From positions 1,488,001-1,552,000 of the forward strand of contig JAMSLZ010000003.1 in assembly GCA_026027325.1 (NCBI GenBank): a stretch of 64,000 nt of DNA. The letters run 5' to 3'. Below the pieces are notes generated by a model. That model was given only the letters and a program-made list of their open reading frames with translations. It searched no databases and was not told where the DNA came from. This document shows, in pieces, positions 24,382-36,140 of the stretch. The first letter of the stretch is position 1; every line of letters starts with the position of its first letter. Source of the stretch: Actinomucor elegans (Eukaryota > Mucoromycota > Mucoromycetes > Mucorales > Mucoraceae). The translations under genes and the position numbers were made by a program.

Positions 24382-25278
24382 TTAATACAAGCCTCCTAAC
24401 GCAGAGATACGCAAGCAAAACTTTGCCATGACTTCGCCCACTTCATTTCCCTTGTCCAGAATAACCATATGATCAGCGTTCATTATAGTAACGAGTTCAC
24501 TGTCTATGCCTTGTTTCAAATTCATTTTATGTAGTAATTCTAGCTCTGGTTTGGTATATTTATCTTGTTCGGGTACAATAATGAGCATAGGTTCTCGGGT
24601 TAGCAATTCATATGGGTCCTGATGATCAGAGGGATATGGTAAATTTTTGGAAATAGCCACCATACATTCGAACAAGGCATGATTGGAAATCAAATCAAGT
24701 GCCCTTTTGACCTCTTGCTTACCCTCATTAGTTAAAGCAGACTCTATAATAGCTGGCCTAGTCCATTCCAAATCCTTTTCAGTTGCTTTTCTTTCGGCAT
24801 ACAGACCCCAAGTCTTCGTACGTGAAATAGGCAAATAAGGAATACCAGCAGCGATTGTAATGATACCTTTCAAAACGACACCATACCAGTCTTTATTTTT
24901 GTTCTTGCACTCTATATAAAGCAACGATATCATACCGCCCATGGAAAAACCTCCCAGAAATAATTGAATGGTGCTTGTGGGATAATACTTGCACTTAACC
25001 TCGGCCAAGACTATGTCCATATCGCTAATCACGTCAGCAAAATCAAATGTGACAGATTGAGAATCACTGTATTCGTTTAATTGGGATCGGCCATGGAATC
25101 GAACATCCGTGAGCAAGACTCGATAACCTCGATTGATTAGTACTGAAGTAACAGTGTTAAAGTGATATAGATCACCACCAGCACCATGAATAAGCCAAAT
25201 TAAGGGCCTATTGACGCCGTTTTCCAATCCTACTATTTGATAATGGTTGTTTATGGTGTATTTGTTAAAGGCAGACAT
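24382..25278 (-). CDS. Alpha/beta hydrolase
   Basis: A single exon encodes 298 residues with a classic alpha/beta-hydrolase layout. An HGAGGD oxyanion region lies near residue 31, the nucleophile elbow GFSMGG near residue 108, the acid probably in VPEQDKY near 232, and the histidine in NADHMV near 265. An internal DVRFHGRSQ matches the strand-4 region of the fold. It lacks a signal peptide and membrane segments, so it is probably cytosolic. It could be a lipase, esterase or thioesterase; the substrate is not predictable. The gene is convergent with the short Knh-like gene, whose stop is about 190 bases away. Confidence 0.85.
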   Translation of the reverse strand: MSAFNKYTINNHYQIVGLENGVNRPLIWLIHGAGGDLYHFNTVTSVLINRGYRVLLTDVRFHGRSQLNEYSDSQSVTFDFADVISDMDIVLAEVKCKYYPTSTIQLFLGGFSMGGMISLLYIECKNKNKDWYGVVLKGIITIAAGIPYLPISRTKTWGLYAERKATEKDLEWTRPAIIESALTNEGKQEVKRALDLISNHALFECMVAISKNLPYPSDHQDPYELLTREPMLIIVPEQDKYTKPELELLHKMNLKQGIDSELVTIMNADHMVILDKGNEVGEVMAKFCLRISALGGLY

Positions 25279-25709
25279 AGTTGATCAGTGAGGAAATAAA
25301 AGTTTTCTTATTGATGAATGGCAAATTAATTTGCTCTTAATAAAGCATGTTCTTTGTTCGATCAATAAGGAAGGTAGTGCAGAATCCAAAGCTCAGACTT
25401 GTCTTAACCCCTCGTCTCGTTGTGTGTATAGTACAAGAATGACAAACAAAGGATATACGCAACATAATGGATTTCTATGGATTGCCGTTACAAAGCATGT
25501 CCCTAAATAAGCGCTTACAGCTTATCCGTATAGTCCATTCGATTTATTATTTTTAGTAATAAAGTAAATACAATAGTCTTTTATTATTAGGTTAATAGAG
25601 GTGTAGTTTATAGTGAGGTATTACAAAGGTCTTATGTATAGAATGTAAGCACAGATACACATCCGATAGCATCGGTCATGATCTGATCTCGATAGGCCAG
25701 CATCTATGA
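25279..25709. other. Spacer, nothing recognised
   Basis: About 430 bases between two minus-strand genes. Only AT-rich sequence is visible. It holds the promoter of the hydrolase gene and the terminator of the C2-domain gene. Confidence 0.6.
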
Positions 25710-26333
25710 TCAACTGCTTCCTTTGATCATTCCAAACTTGATCTGTATTTCCCCTGCAACATTGTCATCCACACTCCTCTTTTCCAACGTGAGTACGACC
25801 TCTTTATTCTCTGGGGAATGATAATCCAAAATGTTTCCTTGAGGATGTACTAGACTAAACAGGTTTGCATATGGAAGCGTGACCTTTCCTAAAAAATCAT
25901 CTTGAAGCATGTCCTTATTCATACGCAAAATGTCTCGAAATTTCATCTCTGATAGTTTGTCTTTATCCCAAACACAAATCTCTATAAGATCGACCGGTAA
26001 GGACACGTTGGCGTGAAAATTCCATTCGGGATTCAATGTCTTTTTTATCACTTGCGATTTACCATACTTTTTACCACTATACAACAGTCTTTGGTTAATT
26101 TCAAGATACTTAAAATGATATAAAGTAGATATTACTCGATATATAAAATTGCATAAGGATCCGAGAGTCCATTTTCGTCACTGCAGCATAAATTTAGGTT
26201 TGTTATAAGGACAAGTTGTACGTATAAAGTGGTTTATTTTTTAACAGACTTACGCAACAGCCAAATTCCAAGCTTTTTCGATGGTAATGCGAAGTTTGGT
26301 TTCCCCGGTCTTTTTATTAAAGAAAGAAGACAT
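25710..26333 (-). CDS. Small C2-domain protein
   Basis: Three exons (26333-26254, 26180-26136, 26088-25710) encode 167 residues that are almost entirely one C2 domain. The order is ETKLRITIEKAWNLA, then DENGLSDPYAILYIE, GKKYGKSQVIKKTLNPEWNF, ICVWDKDK and DDFLGKVTLPYANL. Aspartates of the calcium-binding loops are visible in LSDPY and VWDKDK, so calcium-dependent phospholipid binding is plausible. A 20-residue insertion lies between VWDKD and DDFLG. There is no transmembrane segment or second domain. It is probably a peripheral membrane or signalling adaptor; the partner is unknown. The 45-nt middle exon carries the first calcium loop. Confidence 0.85.
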
Positions 26334-28243
26334 TTCAGTTAGAAAGAAAAAAAGAGGAAAGTGATGAAGGTTACTGCGGACTAGAAATAGGCGGGTAACG
26401 TCACCTATGTGATACATGGCAAGTGTATCTTGAATAGGAGCTAAGCACAGTGGCACATGTATCACCCTTTGGTACCTGTATATTGGGCTTTTTTTAATAG
26501 ATATACAACCGAGAATTTGCAATGTTTATGAACAATAACTATATAAAAAAGGCGGCAAAATGATAATATATATAATATGTAAAGTTCAATTTTAAATCGT
26601 TAGAGAAACACCTATCTTATTTATCATGATATGAGCTGATTCCAATCTATTGGGCTTTCATGTTGCCCATATATATATATAACAATTGATTAGATATACT
26701 GCACCTATATCATCAAAAACAGTGCCAGGGAGAACAATTGAATATATAATCTGATTAAATAGCTTCTTTTAACTTCTATTTAACAGGCATACTCATGCAT
26801 GCTTCCGTGATTACTCGTCTATATCCCTCCCTCCCTCCCCCCAATTCTGGCTCTATAGTGCATCCATGCGGTTCTATATTGCGCCATGCTTGTTTCACGT
26901 GCTAACAGTTCACTTTTCTTGATGATTTTTTTTTATCTGATTGAAGGTTCACGGAACCCTCGACGAAAACTTCCAAATAATTATACTGTATATAACTCAA
27001 CCATTAGCCAGGATATAGTTTTGTACTCCGAGAAATACACAGAGAAAAAAAATGCGTTCTTTTAAAAGACTCCAATTTTGTAGCTATTAGTAAAAATACG
27101 GAATGAAACTCCGACATCTCACCATTCAAAAGAAAATTTAATCTATAAAGCAACCAGGTCTTTAGTCTGTGCTTATAATGCAATACACTACGATACCTAT
27201 TTTTCAATGAAAGATATTCTGTTGAGGCCAAGTAATTGTAGAACATTGCAGCCTAGAAATATTAGTCTGGGATACAAATCAACATGAGAAATGTCGATCA
27301 ATCCCGGTGAAATGTCGCATCGGTTTAATCATTTCCACTTAGAATAATATGTTGCGTGTGCAAATTCTCTTTACAAGTCCCTAATACTTTGGTGTACTTG
27401 TGCGCACATGCAATTTATCATTTTCAATCGAAAGATTTAGTAACTATAATTCTTTATTAGTATCATTCAACTAGAAAAATGACTTCCATAGAAAAAGCTA
27501 TTGGATAAGTTAAATATATATGCTATAAGGTCGGATCTTTTATAGATACGCAAATCGAAAACTCGATCATATGGTCTTGCTTTTCATTATAATACTTTTA
27601 TTTATTAGTTTGCATCACGGAATGTCTATGGAAGGGACGATCCTAATTGAAAAAAATTGTACAACAATGAGGAAGAAACAGTACATAGCCCCGGATGTCA
27701 TTTGTCTTTATTAGAAAATAAGACCGACGAAGTGTATTCGGGAAAGCGCTGTATCTATCTAGACAGTTCTTATTTACGGGCCCCTACAGCCTACTTAGTG
27801 CAGTAATCTTCCCCTTGTACATCAATCATGTACGTAAATCACTGTGAATTCAAACTAAATAAAATATATTCATTGGTAGGAGCAAACTAGACAATATGTT
27901 GAATTATCTATTGATAGGATGTTGGTTCAATAAGAGACAGGTGCACTTTCTTGGTAGCAACAGCGGTAGCCGCGACTAATACCCTTAAGGATTAGTGTCA
28001 AGATCGAAGCTTATGCAGCATATAATCTTGGTCTAACAAATCGTATCGCTGAACGCATAAATATAACGAAACCTGTTTATAGATTATCACAGAAACATAT
28101 ATTGATTTTAAAAACAAACACATCACAACGAGAGTAGTATCAAAAAGAGCTGTTGGTCTACTCAATTTTTTTTTTTTTGTCTAGAGCCTGCACATAATCG
28201 GTCTTTCTCCTATTATTCGGACTACTTGAGTATATGATAATAG

Positions 28244-28534
28244 TTTCAGCTTACAGAAAAAAAGGCAGAGGCTATAGTAGAGAAGAAATCCCCTCAAGCC
28301 AGCTTCAGACAAGTTTCGAAAATAGACAAAGCATCGGTATATCAACTAGTTTCGTTTCCAATAGGATTTTACGATATATCTCATGCATTGGTTCCATCAA
28401 TGCTTACACATGATTGCTTCTACATACATGAACTGAATGAGAGGGCTAGCAAACCAGTCCTCTCAAAGAATGCAACCATTCTAGATCTACCATGCAGTCA
28501 ATTGACAGCAGGGCAATATATCGTCATATCATGA
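28244..28534 (+). CDS. Orphan open frame, possible last exon
   Basis: A 96-codon frame lacks an ATG in its first half but starts just after a TTACAG acceptor near 28256. It contains VYQLVSFPIGFYDISHALVP and ends DLPCSQLTAGQYIVIS. The composition is protein-like and rare for such AT-rich DNA. I recognise no family and found no convincing upstream exon. A GTAAAA donor overlaps the stop, so a continuation is possible. It may be the remnant of a lost gene. Confidence 0.3.
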   Translation, partial: FQLTEKKAEAIVEKKSPQASFRQVSKIDKASVYQLVSFPIGFYDISHALVPSMLTHDCFYIHELNERASKPVLSKNATILDLPCSQLTAGQYIVIS

Positions 28535-29220
28535 GTAAAAATTTATATAAATAAATTCTTACAACTGATAGAATGAATAATTAAAAAAAAAAAGGTGTTA
28601 TAGACTTGTATTTACAGGTTTAAGTTTGCTGTTACAATGATCTCGCACGGATTGGTTTTAATAAGAACAATTTTAATACTATACTTTTAGATTGCTGGAC
28701 CGAAGAACCCGCTTTATTACATCACCAGTAACAGTGATAAATTATTTACTAATACCAAAACATGATTTTCCTGTTTCGATTGTAAAGGCGCATTGCTGAA
28801 AAACAAGAAGAAATAGATATACCTTAGGATCTTAGAGGAGATATGCATTCGTATCGATTTTGTATGTACATATGAGGGGAGCAGTAGGAGATCTATCACG
28901 AAAGACTATCTACGCGTATTACTTACATAGGAGCTATTTTTTTTAACCTTTTAACGATAGATACATAGGAGCATAGACCAAAACGAATAGGAGAACCAAT
29001 GATTTAGTCATAGCATTGGTAGTTCCACGATACATTAACTGATCCATAAGGAGGTTTCAAATAAGATGTGGACTTTTCGTTTCTTGGGTTAGTCTTAGTC
29101 TCTCAAGCAGAGCCCCTAGTTATCTGTTTGTTAAGTATACGCTCCTCTATTCCATCAGCTTTTCTGTCGAGCTAAGGCTTCCCCTGGCTGTATGTAGTCC
29201 GCTCCTTGACTGAACAATGG

Positions 29221-29228
29221 TATAAATA
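29221..29228 (+). promoter_or_regulatory. TATA box of Knh-like gene
   Basis: TATAAATA lies 90 bases before the start codon at 29311, followed by a T-rich leader. Position and sequence suit a strong fungal promoter. Confidence 0.5.
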
Positions 29229-29310
29229 CATACGCGTCGTGAATCGATTTTTTTTTTTTTTTGTTATATCAAGTACTTCCTTCACAGTTGCAGACTACTT
29301 TTTTTCAAAA

Positions 29311-30017
29311 ATGAAATTCATTGGCACTACCCTCTTCGTCTCTGCTGCTTACCTTGCTGCTCTTGTATCTGCACAAAAAGCACCTGTTTCTATTACTTCT
29401 CCACTGATGGGTACCAAGTATAAGGCTGGCCAAGAAGCTATCATCGCCTGGATTAATCCTTCCGTTCAAACGATTCCTGAAATCATATTAGCAAAAGGCC
29501 CTTCTACTGCACTTCAACCCGTTCTCACTATCGCCAAAGATGTTAATGCTAATGATTTAAAGTATGTTTGGAAGATTCCTTTAGAAATAGAATCCAGCAA
29601 TGAGTGTAAGCATATATATTATAGCTTGAATCTATCAGCACAGAATGATAATCAATCAATCATTATTTTTTAGATGCCTTCGAACTTGGAAAATCTCCCG
29701 ATATCGCTTTCGCTGGTCCTTTCACCATTGAAGGCGGTACTGGAGGTGCTTCTCCTAGTTCCAATGCTACTTCACCCAGTAATGGCAGTAGTTCTTCGCC
29801 TGCTGCTCCTGCTGGTGCTGCTCCTGCTGGTGCTGCTCCTGCTGGCGGTAATACCGGTGCTACCCCCGCTGCACCATCAGCTTCTCCTAGTGGTAGTAGC
29901 CAAACTTCTGCACGTAGTCCTGCTGCTTCTCATGCCTCAGCGGCTAACAAGCAAATGGTTGGTCAAGCTGCTATTGCTTTTGGTATGGCTGCCGCTGTTG
30001 CATCTCAATTCTTCTAA
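29311..30017 (+). CDS. Kre9/Knh1-like GPI-anchored wall protein
   Basis: Two exons (29311-29605, 29674-30017) encode 212 residues. A signal peptide (MKFIGTTLFVSAAYLAALVS) leads into the Knh-like domain: APVSITSPLMGTKYKAGQEA, IIAWINPS, then YVWKIPLEI and YAFELGKSPDIAFAGPFTIE. A Ser/Ala/Pro/Gly-rich linker with APAGAAPAGAAPAGG repeats follows, and a hydrophobic C-terminus (IAFGMAAAVASQFF) is a likely GPI-attachment signal. It should be secreted and anchored at the plasma membrane or wall. The intron sits at the same codon as in the shorter paralogue at 23748. Codon use is C/T-ending and regular, suggesting high expression. A Leu/Val-rich frame over exon 2 is only a shadow of the Ala/Ser-rich linker. 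Confidence 0.9.
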
Positions 30018-31533
30018 TTATCATTATAATCATCATCTTTTTTTTCTATTACACTTTTATTATTACTACTATTATTCCCTAAACTGTTACCTGTGTACTG
30101 TCTGTCTCACCTTTTCCCCCCTTTATTTCTTTTTCAAATGCACTCCTTTTTATCATCTTTTTTCTTCCTTTTCGATTTAGTAACGATTTAATAAGATTAA
30201 AATATCTTTCTTTGTTGACTTTCATCATGGATAATCATTATGATTTTGGGTGGTGTGTCTCAAGTTAGCAACTAGTGAGAATGTCAATAATGTATGTCAA
30301 TAGAAACATGCTTATTTGAGTCACGCATTATTAGATGCCGGGCACTAGCACAGTGCTAATAGTGGTCGCGTGAGCAAACCTTGACAGAATATGAAAGATA
30401 GCTTAAAACGAGATAACAATATTAAAAAAAGAAACATCTAAGATTAGAATCGAATCGAGATGCTACCCATTCCACCAACTTATTTTGAACATGGAGTACT
30501 AATCTGATGTGACATTTGATCTGGATTGATTGAGAAATCTATAGATCATATCTAAGTTATATGACTTTAATGTAGCGCTTAACCCTTTTCTAAATTATAA
30601 TATATCAATAGCACTTTAATTAAAATAATTATTATAATAGATACTGTAATCCACTTAAACATGCATCAGTTGTTATATGCGACATTAAACTTTAATCAGT
30701 CAAGAATTGGTGCGAGATTCGAAATGTGATAATCATATATATTCTCATAAGATCACAAGGGCATCTCTTTTTTTTTTTTTGTAGGTTGTAGGGGAGATAT
30801 TTGTGAGGTATTATTGATAAATGGTTGAAAGTAGTGTACAGCAAATATCTATGTATTTTTTAAGTATTTTTATTATTCAAATAATATAATTCGTAGGAGT
30901 ATTTAAGAAAAAAAAATTGCCATTTTATCGAATAGAGTTCCATAGATTGAATGTCATTGCTTAAGAGTTGGATTAATATTGAGAATCTCGGAGGAGCCAG
31001 AAGATTCATTATTCAAATACAGACACCCAATAAATCGTTTGAGATCGGCGTGCTAATAGTAGTGAGTAATGCTGGCAATGTCCTTTTACATTTTTTTTAT
31101 TTGATATTTCGAGATTTTAATGTCTAAAACGTTCTGAATATAGCGAAGCACGCATTGACGTTATACATATATGCTTTTGCAGATATAAAAATCTGCTAAT
31201 TATTATATATAAAGTTGTAGTTTTATCAACATTGACTAATAAAGCTATAAAAGACTCCAAAGATATATCTAGGCACTACCAAGGACTAGTCATATAGACC
31301 CTGACAATTTAGTGATTGCATATCTCTTACCGCCTTTGATTTAAATGATCAGCTTGCATTAATCCCAGTATACGCTTCATTAATTAAAAGTAAACCATGG
31401 CAAACATACGCTTTGATTGGACGCGTGGCTTAAATCAGTCGCGTCCTGTTTTTTTTTCTTGATTTTTTTTTTGACACGATCCGAAACTGCGACTTTGCTT
31501 TTTCTTTCCTTCCCTTTTTATTACTATTGGGCA
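30018..31533. other. Spacer with an extended repeat copy
   Basis: About 1.5 kb without a supported gene. It includes the extended repeat copy at 30478-30720 and a small hairpin, TAGCACAGTGCTA, near 30350. The last part holds the SMC6 promoter. Confidence 0.55.
30478..30720 (+). repeat. Dispersed repeat copy 7 (extended)
   Basis: The core at 30478-30540 (TTTTGAACATGGAGTACTAA, GATGTGACATTTGATC) is followed about 205 bp later by CGACATTAAACTTTAATCAG near 30681-30700. The layout matches the copy at 14510. Confidence 0.5.
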
Positions 31534-34500
31534 ATGTCAACTGCATTGAAAAGAACCAACAGTAATCGGGATAGTCCTGAACTTGAGGTATATATTAAAC
31601 TAGAGTTGCTTTTTTTTTTCTTTTCTTTTTTACTAACTGAATGTTGGGGGTAAAACAGCCTAGGCCAGTCCAAAAAAGAGCGAAGAAAGATAAACGTATC
31701 CAAGCAATGTCTGAAGAGTTTGAAGACGAAACAGAAGAAGATGATGATATCGAGTATTCCGGCTCTGACAGTGATATGCCTAGTAATAGCAATCATCGTA
31801 CCCGCGATTTAAACAATATCAATTTCACTCAGATGGTACGTGGATATGAATACGAAGAAAGGCCAAACATGACTAATGCTTGTGTTTAGAAAGTCAATGA
31901 TGCTGGCACAATTGCTAGAGTGGAAGTAGTGAATTTCATGTGCCATAAGTACCTGAAGATTGATTTGGGTCCCAAAATCAACTTTGTTATCGGTCATAAT
32001 GGTAGTGGTAAAAGTGCAATTTTGACTGCCATTACTATTGCACTTGGTGCTAATGCCAGCGCTACTAACCGCGGTAAAAACCTCAGCTCTTTTATCAAAG
32101 AAGGTTCCAAGTAAGTTATATGCTATTGGAGTCTGTCATCTAACTCATCATTATCAGTGCTGCCAATATTACTATTCATCTTACCAATGGCGGTATGACA
32201 CCCTATAAACCCGACTTATATCCAGGCATCATCATCATAGAACGTCGATTAAATAAGGATGGCCCTTCTCCATACAAAATCAAGAATTCATCTGGCCGTG
32301 TTGTTTCCAACAAAAAAGAAGAACTTGTAGCCATTTTGGATCATATGAATTTGCTTGTAAATAATCCTCTTACTATGTTGACTCAGGATATGGCTAGAAA
32401 GTTCTTGAGTGATAGTACTTCTGAAGACAAATACAAGTTGTTCATGCACGGCACTCAATTGACCCATTTGCAAAATGATTTTGATTCAGTACGTGAAAGT
32501 CTGGAAACTGCTCGTGCTACTTTAGAAAGAAAAAAACAAGGTCTTCCGGCGCTTGAAGCGAAAGCCAACGAAGCACAAAGACGATATGAAGACATTGCAG
32601 CTGCTCAAGAAGTCGAGGATAAAATTGATGTTTTAAATAATGAATTGGTTTGGTCTCAAATCATTAGCAAAGAAAAGGAATGCACGAAACATCAGCAAGA
32701 TGTCCAGGTCGCTGAACGTCAATTGAAACAAATCGAAGAGGCTTGCGAAGCCCAATTAGAGAAAATAGCAACATGTAATCGAAACATCGAGACAATTAAT
32801 GAAGAATGGGAAGCTTCCAAGAATCTCCCTAATCCTGATGAAGATGAGAAGAAAAACCTTATAGAAGAAAAAGCGAAAAAAGAACTGGCTTACAGAGAAT
32901 GCAAGGTAATTACCTATCTCTTTGAATAATATTATAACTCATATAATATGATAGAGCGATCTAGTTGAAATCAATAATACAATCAAAAGCACCAAACTTG
33001 CCAAAGAACAACATCAAAAAAACTTGAAAATCGAAACAGACAAGCTTGAAGCTAGCAGTAGATTAAAGCGTAATGAAATCTTGGAGGAGATTGAAAAGTT
33101 GAAAGAAAAAGTGAATCATCAAGAAGGTAAAAAGAAGCAGTTTGGTATCGAACAAGAGACCCTTGAAAGAGAAGCTACACAGGAGCAAAAGAAAAGACAG
33201 GAGCTCTATCATGAAAAGGCTGAATATGGCCGTCGTTTAAAAGATGCAAAAGATCTCATTGATAAACTACGCTCTCAGCGCGGTAATAGCATGAAAGCTT
33301 ATGGTCCCAAAATGCCCGAAGTACTGGATGCTATTCGTCGCGAAAGTCGTTGGTTAAAACGTAGACCTGTTGGTCCATTTGGCTCTACATTGAGTTTACT
33401 CAAGCCACAATTCGGTGATACACTTGAATCTGTGCTGAAGAATTCTTTGAATGCTTTTGTAGTGGAGACGTTCGAAGATAAAAACCTGCTTTTTTCTATT
33501 TTAGAGAGACACAATATGAAGTATATTCCCATTTTTGTGTCAGAGTATGATTTGTTTGACTATAGATCTGGTGAACCAGATGAAGAGTATCTCACAGTTC
33601 TTCGTGTGATAAAGTTTAACGATGAATGGGTGAAGCGCCAATTGATTACAGCCAACAAGATTGAAAGAACTTTATTGATGGAAGACCGTGCACGCGCAGA
33701 TGAAATCATGTCTAGAAATCCTCGAAACATTGATCTTTGCTTTACTAGTGGTGGTTATAAAGTAGGTGGTAAATCAGGCATGAAAACCGAGTCTATTGAC
33801 CCCTACCGTGGTGTGCCTCGCTTCCAAAAAGACCTGGATGGTGAAATTCGAAAGCAACAAGCCATTGTAGATGAAATGACCAAAAAACAAAAAGAGCTCG
33901 AGCTAGAAATTCGTCAAATGCAGGACAAGATCACTGATCTCCAGCAACGCGCAAAAGATTGTAAGCGTTCTGTGAATGGACTTGATCGCGATATTCACCA
34001 TTTGAAACGTCAAATTGAAGAAAAAGAAGACATATTAAAGGAAGACGATCCCGTAGATTTGAATATGTATCATGATGATATCAAGGAATGTGACGAAAAG
34101 ATCAAAAGCCATGCTCAATTGTTCCAAAGTATTAAAGCTCAACAGGATGCGCATGTCCGCGAACTTCAAGAGATCATCAAGAAACTTAAAGTCATCCAAA
34201 GCAGAGAACTGGCTCGCGAAACCTATAGTAATGAATTCCGTGCCAAAATCAACAAGCTGGAAGAAGTGAAAACCAAGCTGAATAGCGAAATGCAAGGACT
34301 TAATTCGAAGAAGCAGACAATCAGAATGAGATATGAAAGCAAGCACCAAGCCTATCTCGAAAGCACACGAATGGTGGAGCAATGGATCGAACAAAGTAGA
34401 GAAGATTATCCAGACCGTGTAGATACCGAACGTATGCCTCATGAGATTGAAAAAGAAATTAGACATCTACAAGGCATTGCACAAGATATGGAAAACGAAA

Positions 34501-35259
34501 TGGGTATTTCTGCTGAAGAACTGTCAAGGCAAACCTTTGAAGCTATGCGTGTTTGGAGCGAAGCCAATGAAGTCGTGAAAGGCATGGAAAAGCTTTCACG
34601 GTCACTGAAGAAGATGTTACAGAACCGTATTGAGAAATGGGAAAAGTTCAGAGATTATATTGCGCTAGCTGCCAAACACTACTTCAGTTACTATCTTCAT
34701 ATGCGTGGTGATGAAGGTTCTCTTCGATTTAACCATGTCACTAAGCGACTTGATATTCGTGTTTCAACTGGTGATCAATACAGTAAAGGTTCTCGTCAAA
34801 AAGATTCAAGGTCGCTGTCTGGTGGTGAAAAATCCTTCTCACAAATCAGCTTACTATTATCTTTGTGGCAGAGTATATCTTCTCCTCTCATTTGGTAAGT
34901 CCATTATTTATAGTATCAACCTCCATGCTTATTCTTTTTTTTTTAAAAAAAAAAAAACCTAGTCTTGATGAATTCGATGTGTTTATGGATGCTGTGAACC
35001 GTAAACAGACAATGAGCATGATTGTAAGTCTTTTGTATTACAAATGAGCTCTGTATATGAACTAACCTTTGTGTTTAAAGATGAATGCCGCAAGTGATAG
35101 TGCTTCTCAATATATTCTAATCACACCTCAAGGTAAGACATTTTTTTTTACGGACCCTCAAACAATGCCTATTAACCTACATTTATCTTAGACGCAAGCA
35201 ATATGGAGCCAGGTCCATATATTACAGTGCATCGCTTAGCCGATCCTGATCGTACCTAA
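31534..35259 (+). CDS. SMC6: SMC6, structural maintenance of chromosomes protein 6
   Basis: Eight exons (31534-31587, 31659-31835, 31890-32110, 32158-32905, 32955-34894, 34963-35023, 35081-35132, 35192-35259) encode 1106 residues. An acidic N-terminal tail precedes the ATPase head with Walker A GHNGSGKS (about residue 113) and the SMC6-typical run TNRGKNLSSFIKEGS. VSNKKEELVAILDHMNLLV and NPLTMLTQDMARKFL distinguish SMC6 from SMC5. Two long coiled coils flank a hinge near residues 500-640. The C-terminal head has LSGGEKSFSQ and Walker B CLDEFDVFMD, the latter created by the exon 5/6 splice. With SMC5 and Nse proteins it forms the SMC5/6 complex for recombinational repair and chromosome segregation in the nucleus. 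The length is normal for the family. Confidence 0.96.
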
Positions 35260-35484
35260 TTATTAATACTTTACTTTTGCTCAATGAGACAATTCCTTGT
35301 TGCAATGAAAATATTCCCCTTTTATTCTTTTAATATAATTATTAAAAGACTTTCTGTAGTATTACATTTTTTGTTGAGAGCACATAAGGAAATTCGGAAT
35401 ATGATTTCATTTGTTGACTGTATTTGAATATGTCGGTATTCGAAAGGGATAATCTACTACAACTCACATAATGTTATGTAGAGC

Positions 35485-35530
<46 letters not shown>

Positions 35531-36140
35531 AAATATCAATATTATTCTCAGTGATATACAAAAAAAGACAAAATCTTTCTAATGAATCTGATCCGATCAT
35601 GATACATTGATATTGATAGTTAGAGGCTAATATACGCATGTGATCGGAGACTAAAACGAATGGTGAAATGGATTTTCATGATGATCACTCTATTGCATTT
35701 AGCCTGCCGATGAGCCAAGGTAAAATAATAATTTCCGAGTAGCATATAGACAAAAACGCGCTTTTTATGATAATGTTAGTTTTACAGCGATAACTTCAAT
35801 TAAGCAGGAGCTAGAGCAATATAAATATGCAGTGTTTTACGGCATCCGTTTCTCCACTTTGACCTGAATCGACAAAGCACTAAGCCTAAACGCCACATGT
35901 GCTACCTCAGTGTCATAAATGGATCTTTGTAGTTATACAGAAATGAGAGTATGACGCTTCTTATTGTTTAAACTCGGGTTTCGTTACACATTAAGCCAGT
36001 AATGTGGCTGATTTGGAAACACAGCAAACAGTCGCCAAGAAACTCGAAGCTATTAATAGTCCAATAAGCCTAAGAAAAAAAGATATATAAAGCCGTGTAA
36101 CTTTTTTCATGTCTCTTTCCATTTTTCCATATAACAAAAA
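35260..36140. other. Spacer with a 41-nt A tract
   Basis: About 880 bases between two plus-strand genes. An uninterrupted A tract spans about 35488-35528. The distal part holds the promoter of the DUF4203 gene with a TATATAAAG box. No coding frame is supported. Confidence 0.6.
36084..36092 (+). promoter_or_regulatory. TATA box of DUF4203 gene
   Basis: TATATAAAG lies about 50 bases upstream of the start codon at 36141, consistent with a short leader. Confidence 0.45.

Larger units (their letters stand above)
26334..29310. other. 3-kb spacer with one orphan open frame
   Basis: No complete gene is supported. A C/T-rich tract lies near 26820-26845. An unusual open frame without a start codon spans 28244-28534 and is listed separately. 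The last 100 bases hold the promoter of the Knh-like gene. Confidence 0.5.

Noticed and set aside
29674..30180. Leu/Val-rich 168-codon frame over exon 2 of the Knh-like gene
   Set aside because: It is a shifted reading of the Ala/Ser/Pro-rich stalk; the spliced frame gives the Knh domain, stalk and GPI tail.
30340..30385. Possible small RNA or tRNA hairpin (TAGCACAGTGCTA)
   Set aside because: A single 6-bp stem without cloverleaf, box motifs or terminator; too little to call an RNA gene.
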